From: Streptomyces sp. NRRL S-337
Lineage (GTDB): Bacteria > Actinomycetota > Actinomycetes > Streptomycetales > Streptomycetaceae
NCBI RefSeq assembly: GCF_000720175.1
Contig: NZ_JOIX01000066.1
Span: 1 to 40,476 of the forward strand
DNA: 40,476 bases
Direction: 5' to 3'
Part shown: piece after piece, positions 20,138 through 27,931 of the stretch
Numbering within the stretch: position 1 is the stretch's first letter
Layout of the letters: the number at the start of each line of letters is the position of its first letter
Made by a program: the position numbers and the translations under genes
The notes under the pieces: generated by a model
Seen by the model: the letters and a program-made list of their open reading frames with translations, nothing else
Databases searched by the model: none
What the model was told of the DNA's origin: nothing

Positions 20138-20248
20138 CCGGCCCAATCTAGGTCACGGCAATTGCCCGCTTTCACCGGCCCTGGAACGCTGTGCCGGTCC
20201 GGCCCCGGCACGCCGTCAACTCCACGTGACATTCGGGCGGTTGATGCC

Positions 20249-21052
20249 TCAATCCCGACCCTTCCCGTACGTCGCGACGGTCCGGTCGATGGCCGGGCCG
20301 AGGAAGGTCCGGGTGAGGTCGGCGCGGTGAAGGTGCCAGGGCGAGGGACCGGGGCGGTCCGGGTCCGCGGGCGTGATGCCGGGCCGGGAGCCGTACCGCC
20401 GGTTTTTGATGTCGGTGACTACGGCGTCCGGGGCGCCGAGTTCACCGAGGACGGTCAGCGCCTCGGCCTTGGTGATGAGGGTGCCGTCGCGCAGGGTCAC
20501 CGTGGCGCGGGCGAGGGTCAGCAGTCCGAGGTCGACCCAGACGTCCTGGAGCCAGCGCGCCGGGTCATCCAGGGCGGGCCGCCAGTAACTCCGCAGGTCG
20601 TGACGGATGTGGGCGGCGAGCTCGGCATCGGTCACCGGCGGGAGCAGCGCACCGGGGGCGTCACCGGAGAGGACGCGGCCGAACGTGTGGAGTTCGCGCC
20701 GGGTGACGGGGGTGACCGGGCGGTGCAGCACCTCCCGGTGGGCCCAGGTGAGGTGGCTGCGTCCGGGGTCGGCGGCGGTGTCATCGGCGACCAGGTAGCT
20801 GCAGTGCAGATGCCGGGCGAGCGGGTCGGTGGCGTCCAGCGTGCGGTGCAGCGCACCGATGTCCCGTTCCTCCTCCGGGGTGGGGGAACGGTCGAGCACC
20901 GCGATCAGGTCGAGGTCGCTGCGGCCCTCCTGGTAGTCCCCGCCGCCCAGCGACCCGTGCGCCCACAGGGCCCGGAGCGGCAGTCGGGTGTGCAGGGCGG
21001 TGCGGAAGCGCTGGAGGAGGGCGTCGGTGCGCCGGTCCTGGGTGGGTTCCAT
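20249..21052 (-). CDS. nucleotidyltransferase-domain protein (aminoglycoside adenylyltransferase-like)
   Basis: About 267 residues. The N-terminal nucleotidyltransferase fold has the Pol-beta pattern HGSLGGGDYQEGRSDLDL, that is GS-x(10)-DxD with both metal-binding aspartates. The C-terminal helical half (LRSYWRPALDDPARW to LTKAEAL-like ITKAEAL) resembles the ANT(3'')/ANT(9) and kanamycin nucleotidyltransferase architecture, where the C-terminal half holds the acceptor. The real substrate is unknown and resistance cannot be claimed. The ATG at 21052 (MEPTQDRRTD) has no ribosome site; CACACT lies six bases before it, so the message may be leaderless. A longer open frame reaches 21097. Confidence 0.75.
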   Translation of the reverse strand: MEPTQDRRTDALLQRFRTALHTRLPLRALWAHGSLGGGDYQEGRSDLDLIAVLDRSPTPEEERDIGALHRTLDATDPLARHLHCSYLVADDTAADPGRSHLTWAHREVLHRPVTPVTRRELHTFGRVLSGDAPGALLPPVTDAELAAHIRHDLRSYWRPALDDPARWLQDVWVDLGLLTLARATVTLRDGTLITKAEALTVLGELGAPDAVVTDIKNRRYGSRPGITPADPDRPGPSPWHLHRADLTRTFLGPAIDRTVATYGKGRD

Positions 21053-21157
21053 GGGTGCAGTGTGGCCCGGATGGCGCAGCGCGGGGAGGGGCCGCAACGG
21101 GCGGGCGCCGGCTCCGCACCGTTCCGCCCACCCCTCACCGCCCGTCCGCCCGCCCCC

Positions 21158-21517
21158 TCACCGCCCGTTCAGCCCCACCCGCACCACCCCCACGATCTCC
21201 TCGTCCGAGAGCCCCAGTTGGCGGGCCTCGGCGATCAGGCGGGCGGCGGTCTCCCCGAGGCGGGCGCGGGCCGGTGCGGCGGTTCCGGTGACGACCGCGC
21301 CGCGGCCGCGGCGGAGTTCGATCAGGCCCTCTTCCTTGAGGCGCTGGTAGCCGCGCAGGACCGTGTGCACGTTCACGCCCAGGGACGTGGCGAGTTCGCG
21401 GGCGGCCGGCAGCCGCTCCCCGGTGCTGACGCTGCCGTCGGCGATCGCCCCGCGGACCGAGGCCGCGATCTGGTCGCCGAGCGGGACGGACGAGCCGGGA
21501 TCGACCCGGAAGAGCAC
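21158..21517 (-). CDS. GntR-family regulator, YtrA type
   Basis: Short transcription factor of 119 residues. A GntR winged HTH lies at about residues 10-75 (PLGDQIAASVRGAIADG, RLPAARELATSLGVNVHTV, LIELRRGRGAVV). A brief helical tail (LIAEARQLGLSDEEIVGVV) is typical of the YtrA subfamily. The GTG at 21517 follows AAGGAGG by five bases and begins one base after the stop of the DUF1648 gene, so the pair is translationally coupled. It probably represses its own operon; no operator was identified. Confidence 0.88.
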   Translation of the reverse strand: MLFRVDPGSSVPLGDQIAASVRGAIADGSVSTGERLPAARELATSLGVNVHTVLRGYQRLKEEGLIELRRGRGAVVTGTAAPARARLGETAARLIAEARQLGLSDEEIVGVVRVGLNGR

Positions 21518-21518
21518 C

Positions 21519-22574
21519 TCAGCCTCCTTGCTGCGACCGCGCGCGGTCCGCGTACGTGTTGAGCAGGGCAGCGGCGGTGGCCGCGTCGTCGACCGTCACC
21601 GCGAACGTCCGGCCGCCGGTGAGCGTCACCACGATCCCGTCACCCGAGCGCAGTATGAGCCCGCTGCCGCCGGGGCGGATGCGGTAGCCCCAGCCGCCGT
21701 ACTCCCGCAGGGCGGCGATCGGCCGGCCGGTGGCCTCCGCGATGCGGTCGAGGGGGACACGGCGGATGCGGAGGCGCGAGGGCAGCAGGGTGGGCGCGAC
21801 GGTCAGGCCGCGCCGGTCGACGGTCACCCGCACGGAGGCGAAGGGGAGGACCAGGGCCGCCGCGAGGATCAGGCTCAGGCTCGCCGGCCAGTCGACGAGG
21901 ACGCCGAGGACCAGCCCGGCGCAGAACAGCACGCCGCCGAGGACGGCCATCAGGGGCGAGCTGATGGTGCGTGACCAGCCGGCGGCCGTGCCGGCCGGGA
22001 GGTCGAGCCGGGGCGCCCCGCCGGACTCCGGGTGCGGCAGGCGGGGCGGGGCGCCGGCCAGCAGCCGGCCCAGCACACCGGCGGCCAGGGCGACCGCCAC
22101 CATCGCGGGCAGATGCCACAAGGGCAGCCGTACGGCCGAGGCATCGGCGACACCGTCGTTGAGGAGCAGGGTGAGGCAGCCGGGATAGCCGACCCCCGCG
22201 GCCGTGGCGTAACCGCCGGCGATCAGCCAAGGGGTGGCGGGGCGGAACGCACGCACCTGGAGGAGGGCACCGAAGACGGCGCCGCTTATCAGGAGGAGCC
22301 CCAGAACCACCGTCAGAAAGTCCTGGGCGGTGCCATAGCCGTCGGCCCGGCCGCCGGTGGTGGTGAAGTGGGTCGCGAGCGGTTCGGGCAGCCGGTCGGT
22401 GACGACGGCGTACACGAGCACGACGGTGGTGAGCACGGCGACGAAAGGGAACGCGGCGATCAGGGCCCACCAGGGACCGCTCGACGCCAACCCGGAACGT
22501 GACCGCGCCCCGCCCCCGACCTCTGACGCACCCTTCATCCCTTTCACACCTTTCACACCGTCCACACCCTTCAT
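21519..22574 (-). CDS. DUF1648-domain membrane protein
   Basis: About 351 residues with several membrane spans (LIAAFPFVAVLTTVVLVYAVV, FLTVVLGLLLISGAVFGALL and others). The DUF1648 motif is LPEPLATHFTTTGGRADGYG. The C-terminal ~100 residues (VTVDRRGLTVAPTLLPS to FAVTVDDAATAAALL) look like a bacterial PH-like cytoplasmic domain. The N-terminus repeats Lys-Gly-Val/Met units (MKGVDGVKGVKGMKG), encoded by a short tandem DNA repeat. AAGGG ten bases before the ATG at 22574 supports that start, although a second ATG sits 12 codons in. Function unknown; genes of this type are often paired with YtrA regulators, as here. Confidence 0.85.
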   Translation of the reverse strand: MKGVDGVKGVKGMKGASEVGGGARSRSGLASSGPWWALIAAFPFVAVLTTVVLVYAVVTDRLPEPLATHFTTTGGRADGYGTAQDFLTVVLGLLLISGAVFGALLQVRAFRPATPWLIAGGYATAAGVGYPGCLTLLLNDGVADASAVRLPLWHLPAMVAVALAAGVLGRLLAGAPPRLPHPESGGAPRLDLPAGTAAGWSRTISSPLMAVLGGVLFCAGLVLGVLVDWPASLSLILAAALVLPFASVRVTVDRRGLTVAPTLLPSRLRIRRVPLDRIAEATGRPIAALREYGGWGYRIRPGGSGLILRSGDGIVVTLTGGRTFAVTVDDAATAAALLNTYADRARSQQGG

Positions 22575-22738
22575 TCGCCAAGCACCCTTTGCGCGGCATT
22601 TAGTGCGCCATAGGGGGTACCAGCCGAATAGGCCCCGTTGGTCCTACGCCCCATGACATCGCGCACACACCGACGGTGACCCACCCTCACCCCCCCCCAC
22701 TTATTCGCATTCTAATAGAACAACTCAACCGCCATCAA

Positions 22739-22775
22739 TTGCGTACCCATCTCATATCTGAGATACGGTCGCCCC
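22739..22775 (+). promoter_or_regulatory. murA2 promoter with embedded operator; leaderless start
   Basis: TTGCGT (22739) and TACGGT (22764-22769) are spaced 19 bases apart. TACGGT ends six bases before the ATG and there is no ribosome site, the geometry of leaderless Streptomyces messages. The inverted repeat ATCTCA-TATC-TGAGAT (22749-22764) lies between the boxes, ideally placed for repression, perhaps by the HTH domain of the encoded protein itself. Confidence 0.5.
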
Positions 22776-24305
22776 ATGGCAGACGACTACCTCGTACGCA
22801 TCGGCAAGCTCATCCGTGACGCCCGGCAACACCGTGGCTGGACGCAGACGCAGCTCGCGGAGGCGCTCGGCACAAGCCAGAGTGCGGTGAATCGCATCGA
22901 ACGCGGGAACCAGAACATCAGCCTTGAGATGATCGCTCGCATCGGCGAGGCGCTGGACAGCGAGATCGTCTCGCTCGGCTATGCCGGCCCGATGCATCTG
23001 CGGGTGGTCGGTGGCCGTCGACTGTCCGGCAGCATCGACGTGAAGACGAGCAAGAACGCCTGCGTGGCGCTGCTCTGTGCCACTCTGCTGAACGCCGGAC
23101 GCACAACTCTGCGCCGGGTGGCCCGCATCGAGGAGGTCTACCGCATCCTCGAAGTGCTCGGCAGCATCGGCGTACGCACCCGCTGGATCAACGACGGCAA
23201 CGACCTGGAGATCGTGCCGCCCGCGGAACTCGACCTCGACTCCATGGACTTGGAGGCGGCCCGCCGCACCCGCAGCGTCATCATGTTCCTCGGTCCGCTG
23301 CTGCACCGCATGGACCGCTTCAAACTGCCGTACGCGGGCGGCTGCGACCTCGGCACCCGGACCGTCACCCCGCACATGACGGCGCTGCGGCACTTCGGGC
23401 TGGAGATCACCGCGACCGACGGCACGTACCTCGGCGAGGTCGACCGCAGCGTCACCCCCAAGCGCGCGATCGTACTGACCGAGCGCGGGGACACCGTCAC
23501 CGAGAACGCCCTGCTGGCGGCGGCCCGGCACGACGGCGTCACGGTCATCCGCAACGCCTCCTCCAACTACATGGTCCAGGACCTCTGCTTCTTCCTGGAA
23601 GAGTTGGGCGTCCGGGTCGACGGCATCGGCACCACCACCCTCACCGTGCACGGCACCGCGCACATCGAGCGCGATGTGGACTACGCCCCCTCCGAGGACC
23701 CGGTCGAGGCGATGAGCCTGCTGGCCGCCGCGGTCGTCACCGAGTCGGAACTGACCATCCGCCGGGTGCCGGTGGAGTTCCTGGAGATCGAGCTCGCGGT
23801 CCTGGAGGAGATGGGCCTGGACCACGAACGCAGCACGGAGTACGCCGCCGACAACGGCCGCACCCGGCTGATCGACCTGACCGTCCGCCCTTCCAAGCTC
23901 CAGGCCCCGCTGGACAAGATCCACCCGATGCCCTTCCCGGGCCTGAACATCGACAACGTCCCCTTCTTCGCGGCGATCGCGGGCAGCGCCCAGGGCCAGA
24001 CCCTGATCCACGACTGGGTCTACGACAACCGCGCGATCTACCTCACGGACCTCAACCGCCTCGGCGCCCAGGTCAAACTGCTCGACCCGCACCGGGTCCT
24101 GGTCGACGGCCCGACCCGCTGGCGCTCCGCGGAAATGATGTGCCCCCCGGCCCTGCGCCCCGCCGTCGTCGTCCTCCTCGCCATGATGGCCGCCGAGGGC
24201 ACCTCCGTCCTGCGCAACGTCTATGTCATCAACCGCGGTTACGAGGACCTGGCGGCCCGCCTCAACTCGATCGGGGCACAGATCGAGATCTTCCGGGACA
24301 TCTGA
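22776..24305 (+). CDS. murA2: XRE HTH domain fused to UDP-N-acetylglucosamine 1-carboxyvinyltransferase (MurA2)
   Basis: 509 residues. Residues 1-70 are a Cro/C1-type HTH (IRDARQHRGWTQTQLAEALG, SQSAVNRIERG). From about residue 75 the protein is an EPSP-synthase/MurA fold, which transfers enolpyruvate from PEP to UDP-GlcNAc, the first committed step of peptidoglycan synthesis. The MurA Lys-Asn pair is at 93-94 (KTSKNA). The fosfomycin-target cysteine is conserved at about 190 (GGCDLGTRTV). Later motifs are GLNIDNVPFFAAIAG and LRPAVVVLLAMMAAEG. The fusion occurs in other streptomycetes next to acnA as a second MurA. Whether it is enzymatic, regulatory, or both is not settled by sequence; key catalytic residues appear to be kept. 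Confidence 0.9.
   Translation: MADDYLVRIGKLIRDARQHRGWTQTQLAEALGTSQSAVNRIERGNQNISLEMIARIGEALDSEIVSLGYAGPMHLRVVGGRRLSGSIDVKTSKNACVALLCATLLNAGRTTLRRVARIEEVYRILEVLGSIGVRTRWINDGNDLEIVPPAELDLDSMDLEAARRTRSVIMFLGPLLHRMDRFKLPYAGGCDLGTRTVTPHMTALRHFGLEITATDGTYLGEVDRSVTPKRAIVLTERGDTVTENALLAAARHDGVTVIRNASSNYMVQDLCFFLEELGVRVDGIGTTTLTVHGTAHIERDVDYAPSEDPVEAMSLLAAAVVTESELTIRRVPVEFLEIELAVLEEMGLDHERSTEYAADNGRTRLIDLTVRPSKLQAPLDKIHPMPFPGLNIDNVPFFAAIAGSAQGQTLIHDWVYDNRAIYLTDLNRLGAQVKLLDPHRVLVDGPTRWRSAEMMCPPALRPAVVVLLAMMAAEGTSVLRNVYVINRGYEDLAARLNSIGAQIEIFRDI
24291..24305. repeat. 15-bp direct repeat, copy 1 (murA2 3' end)
   Basis: TTCCGGGACATCTGA, encoding Phe-Arg-Asp-Ile-stop of murA2, recurs exactly at 27836-27850. 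The 3.5 kb between the copies holds degraded accessory genes. This looks like an attachment-site or duplication scar at the 3' end of a housekeeping-type gene. Confidence 0.65.
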
Positions 24306-24315
24306 CGCATCCGCA

Positions 24316-24350
24316 GGTCAGGGGCCCTTTTCGCTCTCCGTTCCCTGACC
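24316..24350 (+). terminator. hairpin after murA2
   Basis: GGTCAGGG and CCCTGACC form a perfect 8-base-pair stem around a 19-base loop, starting 11 bases after the murA2 stop. It could end the murA2 transcript; the loop is long and there is no U run. Confidence 0.5.
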
Positions 24351-24424
24351 ACCTGACGCAGCTGGTCGGGGACCCTACCGGGATACTTGAAGCGATGACC
24401 ACGGCAGCAGAGTGATGAGCGCAT

Positions 24425-24607
24425 GTGGGTCTCGGCGTGGGCTTAACCGGCGCGGCTGTCGCCATCGCGGTGCTGTACTGGCTGTGGGTTCGCATCGGCT
24501 GCCGCTACCGGGCACGGGATGATTCCGCCGAGGCGGAACACCTGGGCTGGGCTACCGATCAGCTCTCAGGTCCTCGAAGTGAGCGCTGCGATGGGGCGCA
24601 GGGTTGA
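24425..24607 (+). CDS. possible small membrane peptide with TTA codon (doubtful)
   Basis: A 60-codon frame with GTG start, one hydrophobic stretch (GAAVAIAVLYWLWVRIG) and a rare TTA codon near its start. There is no clear ribosome site, and its 3' end overlaps the convergent methyltransferase gene. I do not recognise it. It may be spurious; the rest of 24306-24558 shows nothing else. Confidence 0.2.
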   Translation: MGLGVGLTGAAVAIAVLYWLWVRIGCRYRARDDSAEAEHLGWATDQLSGPRSERCDGAQG

Positions 24608-25281
24608 AACCGTGCCAGATAGGCGAGGGTCGAGCCGCTCCTGGTGCTCAGATGCAGGCCGGACGCGTCGGCGAGACGGTGCAGAGGGCCGAAGGGGATC
24701 CAGTGCCGGTCGAAGAACTCGCCTACGACCAGCCGTCCTGCGGTGGTGAGCACCCGTACTGCCTCATCGAGCACCCGTTGTGGTTCCGGGATCTCGCCCA
24801 GTGCGGTCACCAGATACATGGCGTCGAAGGTGTCGTCGTCGAAGGGCAGCTCGCGGGCATCCGCATGGGTGGGCACGATGTTGGGTACTGCACGCTGCCC
24901 CGCGCGGTGCATCACGTGGCGGAGCATCTTGGGTTGGATGTCGAGGATGTCGAGCTGCCCGTGGGGCCCGAGTTGCGGTGCGATGTGCAGCGACTGCAGT
25001 CCGGTGCCGGGCCCCACTTCCAGGATCCGCTCGCCCGGGCTCGGGGTGAGCACCGCGTCGAGCCGGGCGGATGTGAGGAACGGCAACGGCAGGTCCAGCA
25101 GGCTGCGTTGGGCGTAGGGTTACGGCGCCTTGTCGCCGAACCACCAGGCGCCTGCGGCGGCAGCGGCACTGAGGGCGCAGGCCCAGCGCAGGCGCGGTGC
25201 GGTCAGGACAGCAGAGCCCATGGTGTTCTCCAGTTCTGTGGTATCCGTGGTTGCAGCCCGGGTCGGTGTGGCGGGTTTCAT
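24559..25281 (-). pseudogene. class I SAM-dependent methyltransferase, interrupted by in-frame TAA
   Basis: The downstream part (25119-24559) encodes a Rossmann methyltransferase: RILEVGPGTGLQS (motif I, SAM binding), DILDIQPKML (acidic loop), HADARELPFDDDTFDAM and LVTALGEIPEP. In the same frame, one TAA at 25120-25122 separates it from an upstream part that begins at the ATG at 25281 (MKPATPTRAATT) and includes a hydrophobic segment ending WWFGDKAP. The residues after the stop, PYAQRSLLDLPLPFLTSARL, are conserved family sequence, and no start codon with a ribosome site follows the TAA. A sense codon (for example TAC) has probably mutated. The ATG overlaps the stop of the membrane-protein gene in an ATGA. 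Alternatives are a real 53-residue peptide gene plus a TTG-started enzyme, or a sequencing error. Confidence 0.65.
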
Positions 25282-25766
25282 GGGGTGCGGGGCAGCGCTC
25301 GAACCGCCAGGCGGACGCATACCGCTGCGAGCGGAAGTTCTGCGAACAACGCCATGACCAGCGCCGCGCGCAGTTCGCTCCCGCTGGCCGCGGTCATCGT
25401 GTCGAACCAGGCGTCGACGGTGAGCAGGGCGGCCGTCGCGGCGGCGGCCGGTCCCAGTCGCCGATCCCCGTGGGTGGCCAGCAGACCTGTGGTGATCAGG
25501 CCGATCGCCTCCAGCGCGTCCAGACCCACCCAGGCGGCGGACCAGTGCGAGGCACGGAAGGTGGTCGGCAGGCTGGTGGCCAACACGACGAGCCACGGCA
25601 GCAGCGCCACCCCGCAGCCGGCCAGGACAAGACCCCGCCGTCGGCCTGGAAGGCGGTCCGGACGACGGCGCTGCGGGCTGGGGAGCGATCCCGTGCGCGG
25701 GCCGTGCGGCCTGCGTATGCCGCGCTCGGCGTCCGGCTCCGGGAACAGTTCGATGATTTCCTGCAT
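25278..25766 (-). CDS. predicted four-span membrane protein, unknown function
   Basis: About 162 residues. A Pro/Arg-rich cytoplasmic N-terminus (residues ~5-45) leads to four hydrophobic helices: LVLAGCGVALLPWLVVLATS, GLDALEAIGLITTGLLA, AAAATAALLTVDAWFDTMTA and LVMALFAELPLAAVCVRLAV. I recognise no named family, but the last two spans with DAWFDT resemble hypothetical actinobacterial membrane proteins. The ATG at 25766 (MQEIIELFPEPD) is my choice; a GTG at 25796 is also possible and neither has a good ribosome site. It is translationally coupled to the methyltransferase gene and divergent from the kinase. Confidence 0.7.
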   Translation of the reverse strand: MQEIIELFPEPDAERGIRRPHGPRTGSLPSPQRRRPDRLPGRRRGLVLAGCGVALLPWLVVLATSLPTTFRASHWSAAWVGLDALEAIGLITTGLLATHGDRRLGPAAAATAALLTVDAWFDTMTAASGSELRAALVMALFAELPLAAVCVRLAVRALPRTP

Positions 25767-25900
25767 GCCCTTCAGCCTGAGCCGCACAGCGATCACAGTC
25801 AGTAATGCCGGGTGCCGTTCTCAGGGTGGTGCCAGCTTCACCATCGATCCGGATGCACGGGGCATGGCATAGCTCTCACCTGGCGTTTTACCGTCGAGCC

Positions 25901-27139
25901 ATGACGATTCCCCGGGCGCTGCGGCGCAGAGTTGTTCGGGTCCGGCGGGACACCGGTTTCTTGGCGGCTGGGATTCCGCTGCACCTTGCGCTGGTGCCGT
26001 TGTGGAGCTGGATGGCGAGTGTCGCGAAGTGGGGGCCGTGGCCGGTGCTCCCGCTCCCGTTTGTGCTGATCTTGCTCGGTGTGCTTGCGCTCACCGCTGT
26101 GCAGCGACGCCGTTACCGGGTGCTGCTGGGAGTGGAGATCCTCCGGCTGCCGGCCGCGCGCGAGCAAGGGTGGCTGAGGCGCGCTCTGCGGTGGCTATCC
26201 GTGGCCCAGACCTGGCGGCAGGCCGGATACCACCTGCTTGTCGGTCCGCTCCTGGCTGTGGTGGAGTTGGGGGTGCTCGCTGCGTGGGTCGCGGGCCTTG
26301 CTGGCGTCACCGTCAACGGGTGGGCCTGGATGTTGCCGCTGCAGGTTCGCCTGGACCATGTCGACTACGCGACCCAAGCGGTGTACTACACCGCGGCCGG
26401 CGTGCTGCTGCTGTGCGCCGCACCCTGGCTGACCGGGCCGGTGACCCGCGCCGAGACCCGGATCGCGCTCGCGCTGCTCGGGACCAGCCGCTCCCAGCAG
26501 CTTCAGCAGCGTGTCGAGCACCTATCCGAGAGCCGCACCGACCTGATCGACGCCGTCGATACCGAACGCCGCCGCATCGAACGCGACCTGCACGACGGCA
26601 CCCAGCAGCGCCTGGTCTCCCTCGCGGTCAACCTGGGCCTGGCCAAGGCCACCCTCACCAACCTGCCGGACGAGGCCCGCACCGTGATCGACGAGGCGCA
26701 CCGCGAGGCGAAGGAGGCCATCGCCGAACTCAACGACCTGGTGCGCGGCCTGCACCCGGCCGTCCTCGAAGACCGCGGGCTGGACGCGGCGCTGTCCGGG
26801 CTGGCCGCCCGGGTACCGATCCAGGTACGGCTGCGAGTCGACCTCGAGGAGCGAGCGGCGCCCACCGTGGAGTCGGTCGCCTACTTCGTGGTCTCCGAGG
26901 CGCTCACCAACGTCACCAAGCACGCCCGCGCCACCCGCGTGGACGTCACTGTCAAACAGATCGGGAGAATGCTGCGCGTGGACATCACCGACGACGGGAT
27001 CGGCGGCGCCGACAGCTCCACCGGCAGCGGACTGAGCGGGCTGGCCAAACGGGTCGGTTCCGTCGACGGCACCTTCCACATCAGCAGCCCGGTCGGGGGC
27101 CCGACCACCATCGCCGTGGAGCTGCCATGCGAGCCGTGA
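25901..27139 (+). CDS. NarL-type sensor histidine kinase
   Basis: Membrane sensor kinase of the HisKA_3 class, about 412 residues. The N-terminal half has four to five membrane spans (AGIPLHLALVPLWSWM, LPFVLILLGVLALTAV, LLAVVELGVLAAWVAGLAGV, AAGVLLLCAAPWL). The dimerisation domain carries the phosphoacceptor His near residue 231 in RRRIERDLHDGTQQRL. The HATPase region has ALTNVTKHARAT (N box), ITDDGIGGA and GSGLSGLAKRVG. I start at the ATG at 25901 (MTIPRALRRRV), which lies six bases after TACCGT and lacks a ribosome site, again suggesting a leaderless message. Its stop overlaps the response-regulator start by 13 bases. The signal is unknown. Confidence 0.88.
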   Translation: MTIPRALRRRVVRVRRDTGFLAAGIPLHLALVPLWSWMASVAKWGPWPVLPLPFVLILLGVLALTAVQRRRYRVLLGVEILRLPAAREQGWLRRALRWLSVAQTWRQAGYHLLVGPLLAVVELGVLAAWVAGLAGVTVNGWAWMLPLQVRLDHVDYATQAVYYTAAGVLLLCAAPWLTGPVTRAETRIALALLGTSRSQQLQQRVEHLSESRTDLIDAVDTERRRIERDLHDGTQQRLVSLAVNLGLAKATLTNLPDEARTVIDEAHREAKEAIAELNDLVRGLHPAVLEDRGLDAALSGLAARVPIQVRLRVDLEERAAPTVESVAYFVVSEALTNVTKHARATRVDVTVKQIGRMLRVDITDDGIGGADSSTGSGLSGLAKRVGSVDGTFHISSPVGGPTTIAVELPCEP

Positions 27140-27743
27140 TCGCCGAGGACTCACTGCTGCTGCGCGTCGGGCTCGTCAAGGTCCTGGAAGTGGCCGGCTT
27201 CGAGATCACCGCCGAAGTCGGCGACGCCGAAGCCCTGCTTGCAGCCGTCGAGGAACACCGGCCCGGGCTGGCCCTGGTCGATGTCCGCATGCCACCCGGC
27301 TTCACCGACGAAGGCGTGCGCGCCGCGCTGGTGATCCGTAAGCAATGGCCGCAGACCGCGGTGGTACTGCTCTCGCAGTACGTCGAGGAGCGGTATGCGG
27401 CCGACCTGCTGACGGCCAACACCAGCGGCGTCGGCTACCTGCTCAAGCAACGCGTCGCCGACGTCGAGGAGTTCGTGGCTTCCGTTCGGCGGGTTGCAGC
27501 CGGGGGCACGGCACTGGATCCACAGGTGGTCGCCCAGCTGCTCGTGCGCCGCCGCAGTGACCCGCTCGATCGGCTGACGCCACGCGAACGGGAGGTACTC
27601 GCCCTGATGACGAGGGACGCTCCCACACCGGGATCGCCGAGGCCCTGGTCGTCAGCGACAGCGCAGTGGCCAAGCACATCAACAACATCCTCGCCGAACT
27701 CGGCCTGCCCGCAGCCGACGCCGACCCGTCCGAGGAGTCCTGA
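27127..27743 (+). pseudogene. NarL-type response regulator, frameshifted in its HTH domain
   Basis: Partner of the upstream kinase. The receiver domain is intact: acidic pair AED at residues 6-8, phospho-Asp 52 in LVDVRMPP, and Lys in YLLKQRV. The linker and the start of the LuxR HTH are present (LTPREREVLALM). One base is then missing near 27610: the true HTH (EGRSHTGIAEALVVSDSAVAKHINNILAELG pattern, seen as GIAEALVVSDSAVAKH) continues in the +2 frame and ends at TGA 27741-27743. A second slip near 27730 may have removed a longer tail. The unshifted frame stays open to 27954 with meaningless sequence. DNA binding should be lost unless this is a sequencing error or programmed shift. Confidence 0.75.
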
Positions 27744-27835
27744 GGGCGACCGGCAACGACCTATGACGACCCCTCCCCCGCTGATCAGCGCCGCAACCAA
27801 ACTCAACGTCCGAGGTGAGCGATATGGGGCATCAG

Positions 27836-27850
27836 TTCCGGGACATCTGA
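27836..27850. repeat. 15-bp direct repeat, copy 2
   Basis: Exact copy of the murA2 3' end (24291-24305). In the same phase, the triplets before it encode Gly-His-Gln and then Phe-Arg-Asp-Ile-stop, against Gly-Ala-Gln-Ile-Glu-Ile-Phe-Arg-Asp-Ile-stop in murA2. So similarity extends a little upstream, with a 9-base gap. The rest of 27744-27931 shows no gene. Confidence 0.65.
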
Positions 27851-27931
27851 ACCGCGGCCCCGGCTGCGGCAGTTCGGGCGGCACCCGCGACCGGCTGTCG
27901 TCAGCCGGGGCGTGCCGGCGGCTCCCGGGGG

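Noticed and set aside
20249..21052. Aminoglycoside resistance gene
   Set aside because: The nucleotidyltransferase fold is clear, but many chromosomal relatives have no resistance role, so I keep a neutral call.
24306..24424. tRNA or small RNA gene after murA2, suggested by the attachment-like repeat
   Set aside because: I could not fold a cloverleaf or find a T-loop; only a single long-loop hairpin is visible.
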